Shown: positions 10,861 through 22,690 of the stretch, one piece after another | Numbering within the stretch: the first letter of the stretch is position 1 | How the letters are laid out: every line of letters begins with the position of its first letter | Source: Spinellus fusiger | Taxonomy: Eukaryota > Mucoromycota > Mucoromycetes > Mucorales > Phycomycetaceae | Direction of reading: 5' to 3' | DNA length: 64,000 nt | Assembly (NCBI GenBank): GCA_025094145.1 | Contig: JALLLS010000129.1 | Location: 1 to 64,000 of the forward strand | Made by a program: the position numbers and the translations under genes | Notes under the pieces: generated by a model | Told to the model about the DNA's origin: nothing | What the model saw: the letters and a program-made list of their open reading frames with translations, nothing else | The model's database searches: none

Positions 10861-13800
10861 ATGGCTACAGATATTTCGACCAACGCGACTCTTGGGCAAA
10901 GCAGTCCAATCCCAGAAGGGTTTCATAGTACAGCAGATTTAGTAAGTAGTGTTATTAGGGTACTATGGCAATTCATCATTTTGTAGATCAACGTTCAAGA
11001 ACTGCGTGTTCGTGCGGAAGAAGACAAACAGGAGAAACTAAAGTAAGTGTGTTCATGTCTAAAATGCATGAATTGAATGCTTCCTGCTCAGGTTAATTGC
11101 TATCCACCGTGAGGCATTGCTGAAGGAATTATTTCTCCTCATGGGACAGGCAGAAGGGGATGATCATGTTATGGAGTTCTTGGAGCACGGTGATACTACC
11201 AAGTTGGATACAGACAAATGGGAGGCATTTCTAGACAAACATCATCTAAAGTATGGTATTTATGCAGAGTAGCAAAATGACAAAAGACAAAAGAAAGACA
11301 AAAGACAAAGAACAGAATAACTCAATGGGCCATTTTATATTATATAGTAGAAGTGTTCCTACTATCAAACAAGAATGTCTTGTGAGGTCAGTGTCTCCTT
11401 CAGGCTGTACGGGGGAGAGTCAAAAGCAAGAGGAGCGCGTCAATGATCCCAAGCGACTGGCTCGTAAAATACCTCCTCCTCCTGTACGTATGGTAACACG
11501 GGGTGTGAGTGGTGCTATTCGACATCGAAGTGTTGAAGAGATTCTTGCTGGTTTGGATGTAGGTTACTTTTCTATTTTTACTACTAGACGCGTGGTATAT
11601 ACCTATGCTAGTAACGAGACACAGAAAAGGACTGACTAGAATCATTACAGAAAGATAGGCCATCACCAACCTCTGTGTCTCATCCGTCAATTGTTCGCCC
11701 TCGTTCTAGAGTCACCCCTTTGCCAACAATAATGCCCTTGAAGCGTTCAGAAGGTGACTATCATGTCCCTATCTACAATGGACACAAGTTTATGGATAAG
11801 AGAGAGAAATCGGAAGGATTTGATTTATATGCATGGCAATTAAGGGCCAATGCTCAACCACTCTATAAAACACTACAGACAGCTCGAAAGATTCTTACTA
11901 CAAATGATTGGATGGTATGTTGACATCTCCAGAGTAATATAAAAGGCTTATCAGTATGTATCCATGTATCTTTCTCTTTCTATTGATGGGTCTGTATCCG
12001 TGAATCAATGCCTACCTCCCTGTTTTCCTGTATTAGTTGGCAAGAAGTGAGCTAAAAGCTATCAAAGTGATACAAAATATTGAAAACTTAAAGAAGAAGA
12101 ATCTATGGAGTTTCAAACAGTTGAAGCGACAAAAGTCAGTACCAAGAACAAAAACCCATTGGGACTTTTTATTAGATGAAATGGTTGGTAGAAAGTATTA
12201 TTATTATTATTATTAGGGTTGCTGTTGTTGACTTGAACTTTGTATACAGAAATGGCTAAGGACTGACTATAAGGAAGAGAGGAAATGGAAAATAGCCAAT
12301 GCCTTTATGATCTCTAGGGCAGTGATGGAATGGCATACTGCAGAAGATAAATCAATTGTCTGTATCAAGGTAAGCTCAGTGACAATAGTCTATTAATGTT
12401 GCTAATGATATCTCTAGATGTATATCCCAACTATTATTGTGAAGGAAGAGACACATCTTGTGAATACTCTGGAAGACACTGAAATACAATTCACAGATTC
12501 ATCCATGTTCGATAGTCCAATGGAAACAAACACACCAGATGCCTCTTTAGTAGCACCATTACCTCATTCATCTGAACAGTCAATGGAGGCACTCATGGAT
12601 ATGCCAACTGATATGAATAGCAACAAACATATCAACAGAGTGAAAACAATAAGTGAACAGACACAACAAGGGCCTGAATCTACCTTTAATGAGCCACAGA
12701 TGTCTCCCAAACTCATCCAGTCTTATAGAAATGCAATCATGGACCTTGACACTCTTACTACAGTCTATACACTACCTATTGAGGATTTCCATTCAGTGGA
12801 CATTGAACCACTCTTTAATGATCTCTTATTGTATGAACCATCTGCACCAGACGTCAATGATCCATACTTTAATGAGATAGAGTACCATTCTATTGTACCA
12901 TTCTCTCCCTTGTCAACTCAAAAGATGTTCTTCCGAAAAGAGAACAATCTGAATGGCAAACGTACAATCAGTGGACAGTTTGTAAGAATAAAAGAGAATG
13001 AGGTAGAAGAGGTCAAGGTATTGCCAAGAAATGATCGATACGACGCCCTTCCTCTCTTATCACGTAAAGTATTCATAGTACCATTATATATACTTATGAG
13101 TATTCTATAGCCCTGTTTGCTCCACGAAAGATCAAGGAATCACCAGCCTCTCTACCCTCTACTCCTCAACCTCCAAGTGGATCTCGTGCCTTTAGCAATT
13201 GGAATGAAGAAGATGATTTGTGCTTAATCTCACTCATTATTCAGTACTCTTTTAATTGGGGTCTGATATGCGATGCACTTAATTCCATACGAGCTCCTGC
13301 AAATGGTGAAAGAAGAACAGCCTGGGAATGTCATGAACGTTGGAGACAGAATAACCTTACCTCTCTTTCTGGCCAAGTGAATATAGGTAGTACTACTCAT
13401 CATTGAGTATATTAGTGTTGGTTAGTGATTAACCTTTTACACTTTTATTTATAAGCTTACATGCCCAAGTTGTTGAGATCCGAGTTGCCTGTTCGACGCC
13501 AGGCACTTGTCAAATTTGATGCACCCAAGAAACGCCAACGACAATACAACATATTTGAAGCGATCAAAAAGACACAAAAGAAAAGAGATGAGGCACAAAA
13601 GATGGCAGGTAAGTTTACTCGGTGTATTATGTATCTCAATTGAACTTTGATCAAGCACCCACGGCTGCTCCACGCAGTACAATTGAGACACACGGCCTGA
13701 ATAGCAATGGACAGCGCCTTCCTACTGCAATGGAAATGAGTATGCATAAAACACAGAGAGATAGACAAATGGCTCAGGCTATCCTCGAGCAACGTCAGTT

Positions 13801-15389
13801 GTCAGCGGCTACTTATGGACTCAACACTCAGCCTGCAAATGTGGGTTGTAGAGTGCACATACGTTCACTAATACTCTTTAGGGTGCACCTCGAGTAACTC
13901 ATACAGGTGTGCCGATGGCTCACACACAGGTATCAGCACAACCAAGACCCGCAGCAGCTGCTGTCGTAGCGGCGGCTGTGGCTAACCAACCTCCTGTTTC
14001 AGCAGCGGCAGCGGCAGCAGCAGCAGCAGTGCCTACCAACCGTGCCATGCCTACCTCCACACCAGGAGTGCAAAGACCACCACAAATACAGACATCACAA
14101 CCCAACGGTCTACCATTGAATCGCTTCCCTGCTGCACAGTTGCATATGCTACGCCAACAACAGATTGCTCTTATGGCAGCAGCTCAGGCACAAGGACAAG
14201 CTCGTCCTCCAGTATCTGCACCCATTCAGAGATTTTCGAATGTTATTCCTGTTTCACAGCCTCAAGGTAAGAAACCAAAGATTAAAAGAAGCGTTGATAC
14301 TATATGCCATTGATACTAGGCTCACGTTCACCTGCTCTCAACTCAGATGGTATACAACCACAACTTCATGTTTCTCCACAACTCCAGCAGCTTCAACAGC
14401 AAGTGCAACAAGTGCAGCAACAGCAGGCCCAACAAGTGCAGCAGCAGGTGCAACAGCAACAGCAACAGCAACAACAGCAGCAGCAGCAACAACAACAGCA
14501 ACAACAGCAACAGCAACAGCAACAGCATCAGCATCAGCAAACCAATTCTCAAATGGTGTCTCCAGCACTTCAGCAACAAGGCATTCCTGCACAATCCCCT
14601 CATCAGCAAAACGCTATGCATCCAAATTCAGCAAATACATTAGCAGTGGCTGCTCAATTAGCGCAAATGGGTTATCCTATTCCACAGCTGCAGCCAAGTC
14701 AACAAGCTCAGCTACAACGTTATTTGGCTCAGCTACAAATGCGAAGTGCTTCTCAGGCAGTTGCAGTCGCAGCTGCTAACAATGGCCAGTCAAACTCGCC
14801 ACAGATTATGAACAATCCAGCAGTCGTCCAAAACGCACCTTCCCCTCAACAGCTAGCAGCTGCAGTAGTTGCTTCTAACAGTGGATTGTCGGCTGCTATT
14901 TTGGCAGCTCAACAGCAACAACATCAACAATTTCAGCAAAGGTTCCAGCAAGCAACACAGTTGCAGCAAGCCCTTCAGCTGCAACAACAAATTCAACAGG
15001 CACAACAACAGCAACAGGCCCAAGCACAGGCTCAAGCACAAGCTCAGGCACAGGCACAAGCACAAGCACAAGCACAAGCACAAGCACAGGCACAGGCACA
15101 GGCACAGGCTCAGGCTCAAGCACAGGCACAGGCACAAGCACAGGCACAAGCTCAAGCTCAAGCTCAAGCTCAGGCACAGGCACAGGCTCAGGCTCAGGCT
15201 CAGGCTCAAGCACAGGCACAGGCTCAGGCTCAAGCACAGGCACAAGCACAGGCCCAAGCTCAACAGCAGGCCCAAGCTCAAAATCATCTACAGCAGATGC
15301 AATTGCCACAGAACCAACAACCCCAAGGATCTCCTATGTTACAGAGAAGTCCACAAAATGGTAGTATGGGATCTCATGGACCTACGTAG
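10861..15389 (+). CDS. EAF1: Eaf1/Vid21-type NuA4 scaffold (HSA + SANT, Q-rich)
   Basis: Thirteen exons (10861-10941, 10987-11042, 11092-11250, 11351-11558, 11651-11914, 12037-12183, 12250-12369, 12418-13063, 13111-13386, 13456-13608, 13656-13840, 13882-14266, 14320-15389) sum to 3,750 bases, exactly 1,249 codons plus stop. Residues about 257-345 form an HSA domain ([19 protein letters not shown], then [10 protein letters not shown]), the surface that binds actin and Arp4. Residues about 583-645 form a SANT/Myb domain ([14 protein letters not shown], ending CHERWRQNN). There is no Snf2 ATPase. That combination is typical of fungal Eaf1/Vid21, the scaffold of the NuA4 histone acetyltransferase; metazoan p400/Domino fuses the same domains to an ATPase. 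The C terminus is extreme low complexity: poly-Ala, poly-Gln (about 14456-14532) and a Gln-Ala tract. An alternative acceptor three bases upstream of exon 4 is equally in frame. Confidence 0.85.
14452..14540 (+). repeat. CAG/CAA repeat coding poly-Gln
   Basis: An uninterrupted run of about 25 Gln codons in EAF1 exon 13, mixing CAG and CAA. It produces long spurious frames on both strands (poly-Leu, poly-Ser/Asn). Confidence 0.9.
15017..15275 (+). repeat. Hexamer minisatellite coding (Gln-Ala)n
   Basis: About 42 units of the type CARGCW, coding alternating Gln and Ala in EAF1. Unit variants (CAAGCA, CAGGCA, CAAGCT, CAGGCT) cluster in patches, which suggests recent slippage or unequal exchange. 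The frame is kept because the unit length is six. Confidence 0.95.
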
Positions 15390-16226
15390 AAGAAGACAAA
15401 AAGAAGTACTCTTGTTCTTCCTACATCCTTGTTTTCTCTTTTTCTTTCTCTCTCTTTCTCCTCCTCCTCCCCCTCTATCACCCTACCGTGGTCTTCTCAT
15501 TGTATATTTTTCTTTTTAATATTAACAAACACCTTTTGCTAGAATCACTCTGTAGCTATCCTCATTAAACTATTCAACCCCTCCCTCTTTCAACCCATCC
15601 GCCCTCACTCCATATATCCTCCTATTAAATAAAGAGCAGTTTATTTCACTTGTTATGCTTTTGAACAAGCAATAGAGCTCCATAAAGAATGGACAGTGGC
15701 TTCTTTTATAGAAATAAGATTGAAAGGGTAGGTGGAGAATAATGACGTCCAAGTTCAATGGGTTTCTTTTTTCAATTCAACTGTATAAAATGATTCAAAT
15801 TACTATTTTTGCTATTTATTAGTGGTTAGAAGTCCATCTCCAACGAATTCATAAAGATATAATAGTATAAAAATAAATTTTAAAAGTGAAAGCATAGTGG
15901 TATTTATAAATGAAATGTAATTTCCAACTCAATTTATTGAAGATTAAATTGTTACACGTGACCAAAAGATAATATGCCTATAAACAGATAAAATATACAA
16001 ATAAAGCAAGAAATATGTTGAGAACAAATGACTATAAAAGTTGTTTAATACTATAAAAAGAATTTATATGTTAAATTCAATATGTTGCTATGGTTCAATA
16101 TGAGGCCAAAAATATACTTTACATGCTGATGACTTTATTTTTATTTTCTCAATAAGCTTTTGTGGAATCAAAAAAAGCTTGAGTATCACAGTCACATTGA
16201 ATGAGAAAGGATAAAGGTGTCTTTTG
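15390..16226. other. Intergenic
   Basis: 3' flank of EAF1 (pyrimidine-rich, then AATAAA-like sites near 15628) and 5' flank of the methyltransferase gene. No coding signal. Confidence 0.5.
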
Positions 16227-16245
16227 ATGACTACTGTTCCTCATC

Positions 16246-17175
16246 ATGACAAACTCATTACTTACCAACCAAAAGACTCTACACTTTTATTCAAGTTATG
16301 TTGGCATAACCGATGAAACAACTCTTGAGAAACACCTTAACAACGTTCAGTTTCTTTTGAGTAAGGTAACCTGCTTTATAACATGCAAATCCAATAAAGA
16401 AGAATATATCGATGTAGAACAGCTATGTTTACAAATGTATCAGAGAATTTAAGTTTGCCTACTCTCGCATGACTAGTCGATTCTTCTATCCTCGTGTTAT
16501 TGAAATGTCGAAAATATCACCAACTCCTATTTTCATTGACATTGGTTGCTGTACAGGTAACAACTCTAGACATGAATGTGCTATTTTGATGTTGGATTCT
16601 CATACACACACTGAATATATATATAAGGCATTGACTTGAGGGAGCTTATGTTGAGCGGGTATCCAGCCCATGCTCTTCTAGGTACCGACATCTCTTCCCA
16701 CTACATAGAGTGTGGCTATACACTTTGTCGTGACAAGAACACCCTTCCTATTCAATTTCTAGTAGGAGACATTTTTGATACTAATTTCTTATCGCCCGAT
16801 GGAGAAGAAGGATTAAGCGTTTATCGCCAAAGAGCAGGAATTGTTTATGCCGGCAGTATAGTCCACCTCTTTGACTCAGTTGAACACATCTCCCGGTTTC
16901 TTCAATCTGTAATCATATTACTGCAGCCTGGAGGCCTATTCATAGGTGCACACGTGGGAAGTAACTGTACTGTCTCCGTACATCGCCAGTTGAAAAACAG
17001 AACAAAACATTATTTTAGTATAGATACTTTCAGACATTTATTAGAAACACACGGCTTTACTTCGATTGAAATACGCACAGATCTAAGACCAGCTATAGAG
17101 AACGATGAGGCATTAAAAGACATGGATATCTTTTGGATCTATTACAGTGCTGTTTATTCCCCCTATCCACTTTAA
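16246..17175 (+). CDS. SAM-dependent methyltransferase (class I fold)
   Basis: Three exons, 16246-16365, 16418-16556 and 16628-17175, give 268 residues in frame. The motif I glycine loop lies across an intron: IFIDIGCCTG then IDLRELMLSGYP, followed by the acidic strand end LLGTDIS (the adenosine-ribose contact). Later blocks are VGDIFDTNF (motif II/III), IVYAGSIVHLFDSVEHI and LLQPGGLFIGAHVG. This is the architecture of the widespread fungal family with a YSSYVGITDE-like N terminus, here FYSSYVGITDE; the substrate is unknown and probably a small molecule. Oddity: the better-matching N terminus (MTTVPHHDKLITYQPKD) starts at an ATG at 16227 in a different frame and would have to switch frame near 16280. 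The first ATG in the used frame is 16246. Confidence 0.8.
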
Positions 17176-17433
17176 ATAAACCAATCTTTTGCTTCTGTAC
17201 TGTTTTTGAATCATGAGTATATTTATAAATATATTAATATACGTTTTTAAATAGAGTATTTTCAATGAATGTCTTAGAAATAGGTCATTTAACTACTAAA
17301 CTCTATTCAATAGTCTCAAAACTTATTATAAAATAAAGTAATTTGGCTGAATATTACTTTTGATATAAAATACTTGATTAAATAGTTAATTTATGGATTA
17401 AATATATAAATTACAATCTTATTAAAAGAAACA
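17176..17433. other. Intergenic
   Basis: AT-rich 3' flank of the methyltransferase up to the 3' end of LINE copy 1. Confidence 0.5.
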
Positions 17434-19367
17434 TACAGTTCAAAGTATTTTTATTTATGGGTGTTGATTGCTATTCGCGCATTGGGCATTTTAGCCACCC
17501 TATGAGATCGTTTGAAAAAAAAAGAATAAACATTGAAACACTTCAAATACATAAGTGAAAAAAATAATGCAAAGAGAGAAGAGACGGAAAGAAAAGAGAA
17601 TATAAAACCTCAATGAGGGAGAATATAAAACCTCAATGAGGGAAAAATGATGGAAAATGAGTGGAAATGATGGTAAAATGAGAATTATGAATAGACATCC
17701 AAAAGGCCATAAAGTCAGCAAGGAAACCAGGACACCAAAAAGATAACCGTCATCCTGTGGCGATTCGAAATCCAACGAGGGATACTTAGAGCAACTCGGA
17801 CAATCCTGAGGACACAAATACAGCAACTACACTAGCAGCTTCTGGCTTTGCTAAACGGGTTAAGAATGGGTGGTAGAGGAGAGATCGGAGGAGAAGTGAG
17901 GATACAGCGTCTGTTGCTGCAGGAGTCTTTGCACTCTATGGCGGCGTTGGCGTTCCCGCTCAACACACCCATCAGCAGCCTCAATGAGCAAGCTGCCAGC
18001 TGATGGCTCTACCTTAAAGTCTCGAGTAGACGTGGCTCGATCAATGGCTTGCAGCAGTATTAACAAACTGGGCCAAAGATCTCGCCATTTAACAAAAGAC
18101 TTAACCGTGCACGGCAGAAGATTTAGACAATAGTCAATTGGATGAACGTCTTGTGGTGGTGCAGGAACTAAGAAGAACAAGAACGTGGAGCGTTCATGGT
18201 CAACGAATGTGCAAGTGAGAAAGTGGTCCCGATTGGCAGATGGGTGGCCACATTGGCAAGGAACTGAAGGTGTTGGTGGTAACCAAGCAATCCTCCCTTT
18301 TAGTAGACGATGTCTTTCTTTGCGCGTGCACGGTAGTAGAAGAATTGGATCCCAAACAGGTCTACATAGTCCACGGGCTACCTTCACCAGCGGATTCTTG
18401 CCACGTACTAGACTATTAATTTCACTTTGAAGACGTTCAAGATAAGCTACTTTTAATGGATATTTAGGAGGGTTGTGAGCCCGTCCTATTCTTTGAGCAT
18501 TTTGCCAGAGTACATTGCCACGTAGCTTAATCCATCTGGCTTTACTCTGGGGTGCTTCAAGCTGCGGGACAAGGCACCAGAGGAGGGTGTCTTCAGGAAG
18601 GGTAGCTGCGCGCTCAACAAATTTGGCTTGCAGATAAAGAAAACGAGAGTATATGTTAGGGAGGGCAGCTAATTGGGCAACCTGGATCGTTCCAAACCTA
18701 GCACTAGCAGATCTAGCAAGACAAAGTCTCAGACAAGCAGACTGACAGATTTGTAGCGGGCGGATGCCTAGTCTATTGACATTACAAATAGCCAACTCAT
18801 ACTCAAGAATAGGCCGAACAAAAACAGTATACGCTCTTAGGGCTGCTGTAATCCCAAAGCCATACATGTTTACACCCATTCCTCTCAGCTTTTGCATTAC
18901 TGCAATTGCCTTGACTTGTGAGTGTGAGAAAAGTGCGTCTTGGTTAATACCTTGACGTGAAAAGGGGATACCAAGGTACTTGAAAGTATCACAGGTTGGA
19001 AGCTCTTTGCCATAGAGGTAAAACGGCACATTGGCCGGGGCATTGAGTACTTCACATTTGGAGGGACTCCATTTGTAACCAAGGAGGGTCGAGTGAATTT
19101 CGGCAAGTGCCAGCATTCGATGTATATCTTCTGGGCAGCCCATAAGAGCCACATCATCAGCATACAACAAACAATTCACAGGAGCCCAAGTAACAGTGAC
19201 ATGAGACGGACTGTAAGAGGAATCTGACGACTCAGAAGAGTCATCCGAAACTGTAGAAGTAGGAAAAGGATTGTGAAGGGAATTCTGTAACTCGTCAAGC
19301 AATGCGTGAACAGTTGCCTGTGGGGAAGCAAAAGAGAAAGGATTTCGAGCACAGAGATTAATGGACC
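17434..19367 (-). mobile_element. LINE (non-LTR retrotransposon), 5'-truncated copy 1
   Basis: Sequence similarity with copy 2 (20.05-22.7 kb) begins at the shared 3' border TACAGTTCAAAG (plus strand, about 17434) and stops abruptly at about 19367, as expected for 5' truncation during target-primed reverse transcription. The long open frame 17860-19367 reads from the reverse-transcriptase palm (CLLYADDVALMG, with the catalytic YADD intact) through the thumb to a C-terminal zinc knuckle-like CQCGHPSANRDHFLTC. Such C-terminal Cys/His motifs are typical of Jockey/CR1/Tad-like LINEs. The fingers, the endonuclease domain and ORF1 are missing, so the copy cannot move on its own, although the remaining frame is open for about 500 codons and is therefore rather young. 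Confidence 0.85.
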
Positions 19368-19429
19368 TAAAAGAAACATACACTGAGAGTTCAGAAGATT
19401 CTGAATTTTAGGAAAGCTATTATTCTTTA

Positions 19430-19960
19430 TCATTTGGCATTTCTTTCTGGCATTATCATAAAAAAAATCTCACATCATCACACGACTACTGTCATACTTA
19501 AGGGTAGATCTCATTTCTTGCAAATTGGATTAGTTCTCCTCATGCTTAATGTCTCTACTATCTGGGATTTTTGGCATTGTCTCAGTATCTAGAATGAACC
19601 CAAGAGTCCCATTTTCCCTGAATGTCTTCAAGATTCTGGAAACAATCGTCCGGGTAATGCCAACCATGTCAGCTATTTTCTGCATAGTAAAACCACTGAA
19701 AGTGTACTTGTATAGAATATTTTTGCTTATTTATTTATCAATAGACTTTATTCTTCTAGGAGAATTATGGGTCTTTCCAATACTAAGATTCTGTTCATCA
19801 GTAGTTATTTGCTCATCAGCGTCTATTTTCTCATCAATGACTGTTTCCTCATTCGTTAATATTTGCTCAGTAAGTTTTTTTAGCCATTAACCAGTAAGTA
19901 ATAATAGAAAGATAAACAAATAAAACCTTACTATAGTTTGGATAAAATGATAGTTGTAAA
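19430..19960 (-). pseudogene. Tc1-like transposase N-terminal fragment
   Basis: The minus strand reads a helix-turn-helix region (MQKIADMVGITRTIVSRILK, preceded by LSIGKTHNSPRRIK) related to the element at 47.9-48.4 kb (LSVGKTHKSYKRLK). It has stops and lacks the DDE catalytic part. It sits exactly between the two LINE copies. The plus-strand frame over 19549-19890 is only its antisense shadow. Confidence 0.65.
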
Positions 19961-20045
19961 ATATATATAAAGGACCGAGGTTTAGACAGAAGGAAAATAA
20001 CTTCTTGTCTCTTCTAAATTCAGAGTAGCTTTTATTATTTCAATA

Positions 20046-22690
20046 CAGTTCAAAGTATTTTTATTTCATTTTAGATATGATTTGTTATTCACGTATTGGG
20101 ACTAATAGCCACACTATGAGGTTGTTTGAAAAAATAGGATAGGTATATAAACACTCTAAATATTTAAGTGAAAAAAAAGTATTGAAATGAGAAGCAGAAA
20201 GATAGAAGAATATAAAACCTCAAATGAGGGAAAAATAATGAGAAATGAGTAGATATGAAAGTAAATGATAATTATGAATAGACATCCAAAAAGGCCATAC
20301 AGTCAACAAGGAAACCAGGACACTAGAAAAGATAACTGCCATCTTGTGGTGATTCGAAATCCAATGAGGGATACTTGGAGCAACTCGGACAATCCTGAAA
20401 ATAAATACAGCAACTACACCCTCAGCTTCTGACTTTGCTAAACAAGTTGAGAAAGTGTGGCAAAGAAAAGATTGGAGGAAGACTTTGTCTGTTGAAGGAT
20501 TCTTTGTACTCTGTGATGTTGTTGAAGCTAACACTCAATACGCTCACCATCAGCCTCAATGAGGAAGCTGCTCACTGATGCTTTCATTATAAAATCGAAT
20601 AGATATGGCTCAATTAGTCATTTGCAGCAGCACTAAAAAGAATAAGAACATGGAGCGTCTATGATCAACGAATGTGCAAGTAATAAAGTGGTCCCGGTTG
20701 GCAGATGGATGGCCACATTAGCAAAGAACTAAAGGTGTTGGTGGTAGCCAAGCAACTCTCTATTTTAGTAGACAATATCCCTCTTTATGTGTGCATAATA
20801 GTAGAAGGATTTGATCACATAAGTCTGTGGAGTTCAGTGGCTGCTGCTATAAGCATATTCTTACCACACACTAGACTATTCATTTCATTCTGAAGACGTT
20901 CAAGATAAGCTACTTTTAATAGATATTTGGGAGGACTCTGAGCACATCCTATTCTTTGAGCATTTTTCCAGAGTACATTGCCGCGTAGCTTAATTCATCT
21001 GGGCTCACTCTGGGATGATTCAAGCTATATGACAAGACACTAGAGAAGGGTGTCTTTAAGATGGGTAGCTTCCCACACAACAAATTTGAATTTCAGATAA
21101 AAGAAGTAAGAGTATATGTTAAAGAGGGTAGCTCATTGGATAACATAGGTTGTTCCAGACCTTTGCAGTAGCAGATATAGAGAGACAAAGTCTCAGAATA
21201 CCAAACTGGAAGTTTTGTGGTGACTGTATGCCTAACCAGTTGACATTATAAATGGCCAACTCATACTCAATAATAGACCAAAAAACAACAGTATAAACTC
21301 TGAGAGCGGCTATAATATCAAAGCCATACATGTTTACACCCATTCTTCTCTCTTTTTTTTGCATTAATGTTATTGCCTTGATATTTGGGTGAGGTGTGAG
21401 TGAGGTAAGAGTGCGTCTTGGCCAACACTTTGATGTGGAAAGGGGATACCAAGGTGCTTGAAAATATCACAAGCTGAAAACTCATTGCCATAGAGATAAA
21501 CATGCCTATTGGTCAGAGCATTGAGTACTTCACACTTGAAGGGATACCATTTGTGGCCAGGGAGATTCGAGAAAATTCCACCAAAAATTATAATTCGATG
21601 GATACTCTCTCGGCAGTCTAACAGGTCCACATCATCAGTATGCACCAAACTATTCACGGGAGCCCAGGCAACAGTGGCATGAGACAGACTGTAAGAGGAA
21701 TCTGACGAATCAGAAGAGTCATCCGAAACTGTAGAAGTAGGAAAAGGATTGTGAAAGGAATTCTGTAACTTGTCAAGCAATGTGTGAACAGTTGCCTGTG
21801 GAGAAGCAAAAGAGGAAAGATTTCGATCACAGAGATGAATGGACTGTCCCATGGTAGATGGGTACATACCAACCAGTACTAGGGAAGCCGAGGCAAACCT
21901 CAAGAAACATGGAAGAGTATCAATGAAGATAGAATAAAGAAATGAAGAAAGAATACTACCCTGTAAGACTTTTCGTTTAGGTGAGATGTCCCGGGATGCT
22001 ACATTTTTCAGAACCACATTCACCACAATGTCATCAAACAAGTTTTGTAGTAGCAAGAGCAACGGCTCAGACACAAAAGGCATCAGCAACTCCCATAGGA
22101 CAGAGCGTTCCACACTATTATATACAGCTTTAATGTCTAGGAAGACGACGACTGGATGTTTTAGATCTTTCTTTCTTGATCCTTGGGCAGTGTAAAACAC
22201 CATAAGTTCGTGGAGACAGAGGACCTGGTCTAGAGTTCCACGACAGGCGCGGAATTCATCTTGAGCCATATCTAGTACAGGTATGATCGAAAGGAGCTCT
22301 CCAGCTATACATCTTTCCAAAAGCTTACGAAATACCAATATCGAGCTAATAGGCCAATAGTTTCTAGGGTCATCCTGCTCTCCTTTGTTTTTGTAAATAG
22401 GCACCACCTGTGCTGTTCTCCAGGTCACAGGCATCCACGACCATCTCCAACACAGTGTGAAGATCTGATGCAACACAGGCACTAGCACTCAAACTAGGGG
22501 TTTGAGCATTTCTGTTCTAATATGATCAATGTCTGATGTTTTTCGATTTGGAATCCTTCGAACTGTTCCAATACAAGATGTTGAAATAACAGCTCTAGGT
22601 TTAAATAAATTTACAAGACCAATATGTGTCGATTCAATAAACTTCTCTGAATAGACTTGTGTTTTGTTTAAACACAGATGCGTTGGAATA
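20046..22690 (-). mobile_element. LINE copy 2, degenerate reverse transcriptase
   Basis: Same family as copy 1 and the same 3' border (TACAGTTCAAAG at about 20046), but it reaches further 5'. The frame from about 22690 runs through the RT N-terminal blocks (MPVTWRTAQVVPIYKNKG, then NYWPISSILVFRKLLERC; FRACRGTLDQVLCLHELM; VVVFLDIKAVYNSV). The catalytic box is ruined: copy 1 has YADD where this copy reads HTDD. There are stop codons at about 22494 and in the distal part after 21370, so it is dead and older than copy 1. The element is in the same orientation as copy 1. Confidence 0.85.

Noticed and set aside
14338..14621. Long minus-strand frames opposite the poly-Gln region (poly-Leu and poly-Val/Ala proteins)
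   Set aside because: They are the complement of CAG/CAA repeats in EAF1 exon 13, with no start context, exon structure or complexity of their own.
14853..15309. Leu-Ser-Leu-Cys and Val-Pro-Glu repeat proteins on the minus strand
   Set aside because: Antisense frames of the Gln-Ala hexamer array; repeats with a six-base unit stay open in all frames.
18185..18430. 81-codon plus-strand frame with low but even composition
   Set aside because: Antisense of LINE copy 1, where the minus-strand frame is continuous and recognisable.
19549..19890. 113-codon plus-strand frame
   Set aside because: It is the antisense of a Tc1 helix-turn-helix fragment; the minus strand gives the recognisable protein.
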